Source: Kiritimatiellia bacterium (GTDB lineage Bacteria > Verrucomicrobiota > Kiritimatiellia > RFP12 > DVOR01). From it: a stretch of DNA of 13,333 bases. Below, piece by piece: positions 1-6,443 of the stretch. Position numbers and translations under genes: made by a program. Position 1 is the first letter of the stretch. Each line of letters begins with the position of its first letter. The notes under the pieces were generated by a model. It ran no database searches and had not been told where the DNA came from. It saw nothing but the letters and a program-made list of their open reading frames with translations. The DNA is taken from assembly GCA_017457555.1 (NCBI GenBank), contig JAFTHG010000223.1:1-13333 (forward strand), written 5' to 3'.

Positions 1-57
1 GATCGCATTTTACGTCGTTCCAAACGGCCCGACCGCTTTGTGCCTATCGCGCACTGA
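1..57 (+). CDS. 3' end of an unidentified gene (partial)
   Basis: The window opens inside a frame that stays open for 18 codons and ends with TGA at 55-57. The visible tail reads DRILRRSKRPDRFVPIAH, which is basic and too short to identify. It lies 90 bases before the first secretion gene on the same strand. A role in the same secretion system, for example another pseudopilin, is possible from position only and nothing in the residues supports it. The frame could also be open by chance. Confidence 0.5.
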   Translation, partial: DRILRRSKRPDRFVPIAH

Positions 58-147
58 ATTCAATAAGCATTTCTTCCAAAAACCTTTCGCTTTTCTTCAT
101 ATTATGGTAGGCGAAAATGTTTGGATTTGATATGCTATTAAGCAATT

Positions 148-1395
148 GTGAAGCGAACGAGATTAGATACCACTCATACCAAGCGGCAAGGCTTTGCTTT
201 GATCGCTGTTATTTGGACACTGGCAGTACTCAGTCTCCTGGTGTGTTCCTTTACGCTTGACGCCTATATGGAAGGAAAAGCCGCCACCTATGTGCGGAAT
301 CGTCATCAAGCAACCGCACTTTTGGAATCGGGTGTCGTTTTAGCCGAGATGCTGATGGAGCGTCAGGAAAAGGTGTCCGGTGAAGAAACCGAAGAAGAGG
401 TGGAAAAGGACCGGTGGATTGTTCCGGCCATTCGCTTAAAACGCGGACAACGTGTTGAAGTTTCTCAACGGCTCTATCGTGACGACAATGGACAGCTTCA
501 ATTTGAAACAGCTGATGTGACAGCCTCAGAGGCTGGCGAACCCGATGCCGAAATCTTCATTGCGATTGAACCAGAACCGGCGCGTTGGAATCTTAACAAG
601 TTGGCACGTGCTGGATTTGGTGATAATGCAGACCTGATTTGGAGCCGTATTTTGACGGTCGCAGGAGTGCCAGAGGAAGATCAGAGCGAATTAGTTGATT
701 CTTTCTACGATTGGATTGATGAAGATAGTATCACCGTATCATCCGAAGGTGCAGAAACCGATTACTACGAAACGCTCAAGCCGCCCTACACGTGCAAAAA
801 TGGTCCGCTTGACACCGTGGGCGAATTGGCCTACATCAAAGGGTTTAATCGGAATGGTGGCGTTATTCTGAAAGGTGGCATCTGGAATCCGGAAGATAGC
901 GAAGAGCGTCAAATTTCCGTTACCGGCATTGAACACCTCTTTTCGCTTTATGGAACAGGAAAGATTAACGTGAATGCTGCACCACGCGATGTCTTGCTCA
1001 CCGTGCCCTGTCTGGAAGATGCCGATGGTCTGATTGTAGACACCATTTTGGAAGAACGCGAAGGGCTAAATGCCGATAGTCCGGATGCCTCTGCACGGGT
1101 ACGCCAAAATGCACGGGGAAATACCGCCAGTTTTGGTACGCCGGCCGTTGAAGATTACCACTTCACCGATATCTCTGATTTCTTGGCACGTATCCCCGGC
1201 ATCAGTCAGGAAGAGGCCAACACCTATTTGACTGTTGATTGCGCTGTTTACAAGTTAGAACTGGAAGGCCGCGTAGGCCGTGTCCGCAGACGTGCAACCG
1301 CTGTGGTACAGAAAGGTTCCGGCGATTCCAAATCTGGCACAAGTACCAGTGCACAAACCGATTTAGTTATTCTCAGGTGGCAGGAGGAAACCTGA
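148..1395 (+). CDS. gspK: Type II secretion minor pseudopilin GspK
   Basis: GspK caps the tip of the T2SS pseudopilus in the periplasm. The N-terminus has a short basic leader (residues 1-15) ending in Gly, then Phe16 and a hydrophobic helix (16-36), which is a prepilin peptidase site. Position +5 is Ala rather than Glu, as is usual for GspK. Family marks follow in order: WNLNKLARAG (147-156), DSFYDWIDEDS (184-194), GAETDYYETL, the KNGPLDTVGEL stretch near 217-227, and INVNAAPRDVL (273-283) in the helical domain. At 415 residues it is longer than enterobacterial GspK (a little over 300), partly through an acidic segment (78-88) and a Ser/Thr-rich tail. The start is GTG: an in-frame TAA at 139-141 leaves no room for an ATG, and no clear ribosome site is seen. 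The next gene follows after 33 bases. Confidence 0.88.
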   Translation: MKRTRLDTTHTKRQGFALIAVIWTLAVLSLLVCSFTLDAYMEGKAATYVRNRHQATALLESGVVLAEMLMERQEKVSGEETEEEVEKDRWIVPAIRLKRGQRVEVSQRLYRDDNGQLQFETADVTASEAGEPDAEIFIAIEPEPARWNLNKLARAGFGDNADLIWSRILTVAGVPEEDQSELVDSFYDWIDEDSITVSSEGAETDYYETLKPPYTCKNGPLDTVGELAYIKGFNRNGGVILKGGIWNPEDSEERQISVTGIEHLFSLYGTGKINVNAAPRDVLLTVPCLEDADGLIVDTILEEREGLNADSPDASARVRQNARGNTASFGTPAVEDYHFTDISDFLARIPGISQEEANTYLTVDCAVYKLELEGRVGRVRRRATAVVQKGSGDSKSGTSTSAQTDLVILRWQEET

Positions 1396-1428
1396 CCGCT
1401 ACATGCGAAGCTTACTTAAACTGACGTC

Positions 1429-2643
1429 ATGGCGAAAAAGAAGAAAAAAACATTTCCAAATCAACTTCCGGCTGTTCCAGCGTATGAAACAGTTTATGCG
1501 CTCTTGCAACTCCCGGAAGAGGCCGAAGACACCTTGTCTGAGGCTATTCCACTTCAGGCGGAAACACTTTCCCCCTTTGATGAGGGTGATTACACTGCGT
1601 CATGGGAAGTCATCGGCAAACAGAATGGGTTCCTTCTGGTCTGGTTGGCCATTGCTTCCAATGAAGCACTCACGCAGACATGGCATGAAACGCTGGCGGA
1701 TCGCAATCAAATCGCCTCTGTGCGACTGGATGCGACAGCGCTTTGTTGGATACAAGCCTTACCCAAGCGCGATCCGGCAGTGGCAGAAGGTCAAACCTTA
1801 CTCATTATGCACACCTCTACCGAATGTCTGATTGGCGTTTTTACCGCCGGTAAGCCCATTGCGCTTCGTGGATTGCCCCCCACGGCTACGGCTGCCGACA
1901 TCAAACGTGAAGCAATGCGCGTCCTGACACAGGCGGCAATGAGTGGACTTCTGGAAGACACCCCGGTCAAAGGTGTCTGTTACACGACCCAGCCTGATGA
2001 ATCATTGCCGGAGTTGGACGCTCTCATAGGCTCTCCCTGTCGGATTGAAACGCTTTCTGAGGACGATGCAGAAACGCTTTTGCAACAGACACTGCAACAG
2101 CGAGTCAACGCTGGAAAAACGTTTGACTTAACACCGCAGATTTGGCGTGATGAAATGCGTACCAACCGGAATAAGCGGATGTTAGTCTTCTGTGCTGTTC
2201 TGTTTGGTTTGTTGTGGGCTGGCGCAGCGCTAACCCTTTTCCTACTGCCGAAGTACTATGCACAGCGTGCAAAGGAAACCGCACTGCGTATTCAAGCGCA
2301 TCGCACGAGTTACAATGAGGTCGTCGGCTTACAGGAACGGATTGACCTCATTATGCGTTATCAGAATCGACGCTTCTCAGCCTTGGAGATGTTGCGCCTT
2401 GTCTGTGCGGCAAAAGCTTCGGACATGACCTTCCTTTCTGTGACCTATCGCCAAAAGCAATCGCTGCGTATCAGCGGTCTTTGTGATGAAACGGCCAGTG
2501 TCTATGCCTTCAAAGAAGCCGTTCAAAAGGATGGACGCATCTTGGAAGTGCGGATTAACCGTTTAGCACAAGATGCCAAGACGCGAAAGCAGCGGTTTGA
2601 TATTGATATTCTCTTTGTAACTTCCGAGGAGGATGAAGCATGA
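1429..2643 (+). CDS. gspL: GspL-like T2SS inner-membrane platform protein
   Basis: GspL is a bitopic protein that links the cytoplasmic ATPase GspE to the inner-membrane platform with GspM. This protein has the expected plan: a cytoplasmic domain (1-250), one membrane helix (about 251-273, MLVFCAVLFGLLWAGAALTL) and a periplasmic domain (about 280-404) opening with a short helix and ending in a ferredoxin-like fold. The juxtamembrane FDLTPQIWRDEM (232-243) matches the position of the NLxPxxW-type motif found before the helix in GspL/PilN proteins. The cytoplasmic part is divergent from the actin-like fold and shorter than in proteobacteria, so the call leans on topology and on gene order between gspK and a gspM-like gene. 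The N-terminus is very Lys-rich (MAKKKKK). Its TGA overlaps the next ATG (ATGA at 2640-2643), implying translational coupling. Confidence 0.75.
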   Translation: MAKKKKKTFPNQLPAVPAYETVYALLQLPEEAEDTLSEAIPLQAETLSPFDEGDYTASWEVIGKQNGFLLVWLAIASNEALTQTWHETLADRNQIASVRLDATALCWIQALPKRDPAVAEGQTLLIMHTSTECLIGVFTAGKPIALRGLPPTATAADIKREAMRVLTQAAMSGLLEDTPVKGVCYTTQPDESLPELDALIGSPCRIETLSEDDAETLLQQTLQQRVNAGKTFDLTPQIWRDEMRTNRNKRMLVFCAVLFGLLWAGAALTLFLLPKYYAQRAKETALRIQAHRTSYNEVVGLQERIDLIMRYQNRRFSALEMLRLVCAAKASDMTFLSVTYRQKQSLRISGLCDETASVYAFKEAVQKDGRILEVRINRLAQDAKTRKQRFDIDILFVTSEEDEA

Positions 2644-3185
2644 GTGCCCTCTCCCAGAATGACCGGAAATTACTCGTACTCTTTGTCTTTGTGGTAGCCA
2701 TTGGTATCTTGGGAATCTGGTATCCCAAGGCAAAAAAGAATTGGACTGCAAAGCAGGGTGAGTGGCAACGTCAGGAAATGCGGTTGCAACGTGAGCGGGC
2801 TATTATTGCCTTACGCCCGGAGATTGAAGCGCGTTATGCGGAATTGCGCGACCGGATGCCAGTCTTCCCCGAAGGAAAGTCCGTTGATACCTATTGGTTG
2901 CCCATCATGGATAACACGGCAACCGCGAACAATGTGAATATCGCTCAACGTGCAATCGGTGGCGAAGAAAACCTCGGTGATGTCACCGAACTGACACTTG
3001 AATGTCGCGATTGGGAAGGACGACTGGACTCTTTAGTGTGGTTCCTCTATGATTTAGAAACCCGCCAAGACGCTATGATGGATGTCCGGGCTTTGACAAT
3101 CAAACCTAACGCCAAGAAACCTGGGATTTTACAAGGCGCATTTACCTTGAATTGCGCGTATATGCGGCAAGCTGCCGAAAAATAA
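2640..3185 (+). CDS. gspM: GspM-like T2SS inner-membrane platform protein
   Basis: GspM partners GspL in the inner-membrane platform. The protein has a short cytoplasmic start, one membrane helix (about residues 10-28, KLLVLFVFVVAIGILGIWY), a basic coiled-coil-like stretch (30-72) and a small periplasmic domain that ends with alternating strands, the usual GspM/PilO plan. Its 181 residues are close to the family norm. Sequence identity in this family is low, so identification rests on topology and on position directly before the secretin gene. The ATG overlaps the previous stop and has a perfect AGGAGG (2627-2632) 7 bases upstream, inside gspL. A PilO reading cannot be excluded from this protein alone, but the linked gspK points to T2SS. 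Confidence 0.75.
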   Translation: MSALSQNDRKLLVLFVFVVAIGILGIWYPKAKKNWTAKQGEWQRQEMRLQRERAIIALRPEIEARYAELRDRMPVFPEGKSVDTYWLPIMDNTATANNVNIAQRAIGGEENLGDVTELTLECRDWEGRLDSLVWFLYDLETRQDAMMDVRALTIKPNAKKPGILQGAFTLNCAYMRQAAEK

Positions 3186-3211
3186 TGTTGATTTTGAAGG
3201 AGTAGTAAACG

Positions 3212-5890
3212 ATGCGTAACCTGTCTGCATTCACCTTATTATGTGCCGTCCTTACGGTAACGGGCATTGCCGAAGCGCAAACACGCGCCACACGCACCCC
3301 GGGCATTCGCCGTACGGGAACCACCGCAACCCAAAAGATAAACACCAATGCCACCAATGCCACCGCCACCTCCACCACCGAAGTGGCACAGCAATTGGCC
3401 AAAGCGGAACGCGGTAAAGGCGGTCGCCCCAAGTTGAAATTTGACAACGCCCCTGCCGAACTTTTCCTGCAGATCTATTCACAGGTGACCCACCGCACAT
3501 TACTCACCTCTCCGGACGTGCCAAAGGTGACCATGAGTTTGCGTTCCACCGATGAAGAAAACTGGACGGACGATGAATACATTCAAGCGATTGAACAGCA
3601 GTTGCAGCTCAATGGCATCGGATTAATTCCCGTGGGTGAACGTTTCGCACTCGTAGTGCCCTTTAAGAGCATCAGCCAACAAGGTATTGAAACCTATCTG
3701 GAAATTCCTCCTGCCGGACGTCATCCGGAAGAGGGTCGCATTGTTCGTCAAATCCTGACGCCCAAGAATGTGTCTGCGGAAGAAGCCCAAAAGGTGATTG
3801 AAGGCTTTAAACGTCCGGATGGTCAGATCCAGTACTTGGAACGCACCAACTCGCTTCTGATAACCGATACGCAGGAAAACGTCAATCGTATGATTGAAAT
3901 CCTGACCTTCATTGACAAGCCCTTGCCAGTCCTTGAAGAAGTGCAAGTCTATCCCATCCGCTATGCAAAAGCCGCAGATGTAAAGAAAGCATTGGAAGAA
4001 TTCGTTGAGGCCTCGCGCGAAGAAGATGAAAAAAGTAAGAAGTCTACTGCCGCACCGCGAATCGGTAATTCGGTGAGTGGTGGTATGCAGCGCGGCGTTT
4101 CGATTAATCGTCAGTTGCCCGGCGTAACCCGTCCCGGCACACCTGCCGAAACCCCTGCGACGGTTTCCGATGCGCTTGTCAACGATGCTGACCGTGGTAT
4201 GATCCGTGGCAAGGTGCAAATTATGGCTGATGAACGCTCCAATCAGCTCATCATTGTGACGCGACCTTCCAACATGGCCTTCTTTGAACGTATCATTAAG
4301 GTCTTGGATATCGAGACGGCTCCGGAAATCGCAGTTGAGATTATCCGTCTAAAGTATGCACAAGCAGAAACCAAGGATTCCAATAAAGGCGTCGCCGACC
4401 TGCTTAATGATTTGATTGACTCCACGTCGTCAAAGAAAGAAGATGCCGACAATCGCAATACCAGTACGCAGGCAAGCAAGAGTAATTTGACCAATAAGCA
4501 GGAGAGTACGCCTACGCCACAGACCTCCCTTTCCTCTTCATCCAAAAGCAAGTTGGGCGAACTCCGTAAGGAAAACATCAAGATTCTCGCTGACAGCCGT
4601 ATCAATGCAGTAATGGTGATGGCCTCTCCCGGCGATCTGGCAGCAATCAAGGAGATCATTGCTGAAATGGACGTCCCCGTCGCACAGGTACTCATTGAAA
4701 CCGTTGTACTCAGCGTTGGTTTAAGCGATGAGATTTCTACCGGTGTTCAATGGGTAAAACGTGTCAGTGGTGGTAATAAGTACGCCGACTCTTATGGCGG
4801 TGGCGGTATGCCCGATGGCGCAGGAGCAAGTCCGCAAAACTTATTCAACTTGACAACGAATGTAACCGCTGCAATCGGTGCAATTAGCGGAGGTTCACAA
4901 TACTACGGCACCATTGATAAGTTGAATCTGGACTTCTTGATTCGTGCCACCGAAAGCGATAGCCGTACAAAAGTCCTGACCTCGCCTATCCTGATGACGC
5001 AAGACAACAAGGAAGCAACCCTTGAGAATACCGAATTGGCTTATCTTTACAATGGTATGAAATACATGGGGTCGTCCTATTCCGGTTCGGACTACCAGCC
5101 GGATATCAAGCAAGAAGAAATCGGTTTGACGATTACAGTAACACCACGTATCAACCCTGATGGTACGGTAGTGCTTGAATTTGAAGAAACCTTCCAAAAC
5201 CTTGGCACACCACAGGAAGTTCCTGGTTCGGGCGTTGATGGGGCTTCTTCTCGTTGGCCATCGCCTGTAACCCGTAAACTTTCTGGTAGCATTTCGGTAA
5301 ATAATGGCCAAACCGTCATCCTCGGCGGCTTGGTTACGCAATCGAAAACCGAATCTGAAGGTGGTATTCCAATCCTTAAAAACATTCCGTTTATCGGTAA
5401 ATACCTCTTTGGTTATACCTCTTTTGAAGATACACGCGATGAACTGCTTGTCTTCCTAACGCCTTACGTCTTCGAAGACTCGTCTGCAGCTCAAGAAGAA
5501 GCACGCCGTCGTAAGGATTATCTAGATGCGACGGGTGTTTGGAACAAGGGTTGGTCGAAGTCGGACTTGGCTGATATGACCGATGAAGAAGACATGCTGC
5601 GCCGTGAAAACAATAAGCGTAAGTACGAAACAAAGCAGTTGGAAGCCAAGCAGAAGCGTTCTGAAGCACAGCGTGCACACGACCGTAAGGTGGAAAAAAT
5701 GTTGCAAGACTCCATCCGCCGCAAGCGTGAACAATTGGAAGAAGAACGTGCCGAACTCTCTGACGGTGAAGTTCAAGCATTAGAACAGGAACTTGAAGAG
5801 GAGCAGATGATGCACCGTGCACTGCTCAAAGATATTATGGAATCCAATGCTGCAGAAACGGCAGCATTGGAGGAGGAAAATGCAGAATGA
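3212..5890 (+). CDS. gspD: Type II secretion outer-membrane secretin GspD
   Basis: GspD forms the multimeric outer-membrane pore through which folded substrates leave. A signal peptide covers residues 1-22 (cleavage likely after AEA). Order of parts: Ala/Thr-rich linker (23-70), N0 (about 74-150), N1 (about 161-237), N2 (about 241-368, split by a Gly/Ser/Pro linker at 272-330), N3 (about 370-489, split by a Ser/Thr/Lys linker at 403-450), and the secretin barrel (about 490-755). Barrel marks include VTPRINPDGTVVLEFEE (643-659), NNGQTVILGGL (697-707) and the NIPFIGKYLFG to FLTPYVF end (724-753). A highly charged helix-forming extension follows (755-892). AAGGAG (3197-3202) lies 9 bases before the ATG. 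Length (892) exceeds the usual 650-750 because of the linkers and tail. The stop overlaps the next start. Confidence 0.95.
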   Translation: MRNLSAFTLLCAVLTVTGIAEAQTRATRTPGIRRTGTTATQKINTNATNATATSTTEVAQQLAKAERGKGGRPKLKFDNAPAELFLQIYSQVTHRTLLTSPDVPKVTMSLRSTDEENWTDDEYIQAIEQQLQLNGIGLIPVGERFALVVPFKSISQQGIETYLEIPPAGRHPEEGRIVRQILTPKNVSAEEAQKVIEGFKRPDGQIQYLERTNSLLITDTQENVNRMIEILTFIDKPLPVLEEVQVYPIRYAKAADVKKALEEFVEASREEDEKSKKSTAAPRIGNSVSGGMQRGVSINRQLPGVTRPGTPAETPATVSDALVNDADRGMIRGKVQIMADERSNQLIIVTRPSNMAFFERIIKVLDIETAPEIAVEIIRLKYAQAETKDSNKGVADLLNDLIDSTSSKKEDADNRNTSTQASKSNLTNKQESTPTPQTSLSSSSKSKLGELRKENIKILADSRINAVMVMASPGDLAAIKEIIAEMDVPVAQVLIETVVLSVGLSDEISTGVQWVKRVSGGNKYADSYGGGGMPDGAGASPQNLFNLTTNVTAAIGAISGGSQYYGTIDKLNLDFLIRATESDSRTKVLTSPILMTQDNKEATLENTELAYLYNGMKYMGSSYSGSDYQPDIKQEEIGLTITVTPRINPDGTVVLEFEETFQNLGTPQEVPGSGVDGASSRWPSPVTRKLSGSISVNNGQTVILGGLVTQSKTESEGGIPILKNIPFIGKYLFGYTSFEDTRDELLVFLTPYVFEDSSAAQEEARRRKDYLDATGVWNKGWSKSDLADMTDEEDMLRRENNKRKYETKQLEAKQKRSEAQRAHDRKVEKMLQDSIRRKREQLEEERAELSDGEVQALEQELEEEQMMHRALLKDIMESNAAETAALEEENAE
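3344..3379 (+). repeat. Short Thr/Ala-coding tandem repeat in the GspD linker
   Basis: The 9-base unit ACCAATGCC occurs twice in tandem (3344-3352 and 3353-3361) and runs on into ACC/GCC/TCC triplets. It encodes an Asn-Ala-Thr and Ala/Thr-rich flexible stretch between the signal peptide and the N0 domain. It is in frame and probably only a low-complexity linker that can change length by slippage. Confidence 0.6.
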
Positions 5891-6354
5891 ATCTCTCCAC
5901 CGAACAGGAAAATCTGGTCCGGCAGTGGGTCGCAGATGGCGCATCATTGAGTGACGTCCAAAAACAAATCCGTGCCGAATTTGGTTTACACCCCACGTTC
6001 TTTGATGTCCGTATGCTCGTCATGAGCCTTGGCGCACAGGTTAAGGATAAAGAAGTTCAGGTTGCTGCAGATGACGTAACTAAGGCCAAGCTGCCACCAA
6101 AGCCCGGAGCATCACCATCAGAACCCACAACGCCCGGATCCGTTTCGGTTTCGGTAGACACGTTGCAGGTTATTCCGGGTGCATTGGTTTCTGGTGGAGT
6201 TACCTTCTCCGATGGCAATAAAGCGCGGTGGTACTTTGATCAGATGGGACGCTTTGGGTTTGAGCCCGAATTACCCGGTTATACCCCTCCGGAAGCGGAT
6301 ATGCAAAGCTTCAAATTGCAACTCAGCCAAGAACTCCGTTCGCGCGGTTTCTAA
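5887..6354 (+). CDS. Uncharacterised 155-residue protein encoded after the secretin
   Basis: Function unknown. Two conserved-looking blocks flank a Pro/Ser/Thr-rich linker (68-86). The N-terminal helical block (1-50) reads like a small DNA-binding or protein-interaction helix bundle: LSDVQKQIRAEFGL (21-34), then FFDVRMLVMSLG (38-49). The C-terminal block (95-155) contains GALVSGGVTFSDGNKARWYF (98-117) and DQMGRFGFEPELPGY (118-132). No signal peptide or membrane helix is visible, so it is probably cytoplasmic. I recall similar short proteins annotated as hypothetical in Verrucomicrobia and relatives; this is memory, not a search. The ATG overlaps the gspD stop (ATGA 5887-5890), with AGGAGG (5871-5876) 10 bases upstream inside gspD. 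It is last in the operon, so co-expression with T2SS is expected and a secretion role is inferred from position only. Confidence 0.85.
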   Translation: MNLSTEQENLVRQWVADGASLSDVQKQIRAEFGLHPTFFDVRMLVMSLGAQVKDKEVQVAADDVTKAKLPPKPGASPSEPTTPGSVSVSVDTLQVIPGALVSGGVTFSDGNKARWYFDQMGRFGFEPELPGYTPPEADMQSFKLQLSQELRSRGF

Positions 6355-6369
6355 TTGTAATCCTCATTC

Positions 6370-6407
6370 ACCGCGCCTTGGTTTGATGCCATGGCGCGGT
6401 TCTTTTT
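6370..6407 (+). terminator. Rho-independent terminator of the T2SS operon
   Basis: A perfect 8-bp GC-rich stem, ACCGCGCC (6370-6377) with GGCGCGGT (6393-6400), is extended inward by three pairs after one T-T mismatch, with a 7-base loop (6382-6388). TCTTTTT follows directly (6401-6407). It starts 15 bases after the stop of the last operon gene and separates it from the transporter gene. Confidence 0.88.
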
Positions 6408-6443
6408 ACACTCGGCATAACGTGCCTTAACCGCTATCGCATT

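Noticed and set aside
58..147. Promoter for the T2SS operon before gspK
   Set aside because: TATTAT (100-105) and other AT-rich pieces occur, but none has a fitting -35 box at proper spacing; the genes may be transcribed from further upstream.
178..208. Missing Glu at position +5 of the GspK prepilin helix as an anomaly
   Set aside because: Absence of this Glu is normal for GspK, the pseudopilus tip subunit.
1403..1831. Plus-strand frame of 142 codons overlapping the start of the gspL-like gene
   Set aside because: Its product is an implausible Arg/Lys-rich sequence and it lies in a second frame of a better-supported gene.
3623..4219. Long open frame on the minus strand opposite gspD (198 codons)
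   Set aside because: It is antisense to a confidently identified secretin gene and shows no recognisable domain; likewise for the other antisense frames opposite gspD.
148..5890. Type IV pilus assembly operon (PilM/N/O/Q) instead of T2SS
   Set aside because: A clear GspK is the first gene and the secretin has the GspD order of N domains; no PilP-like lipoprotein or AMIN domain is present.
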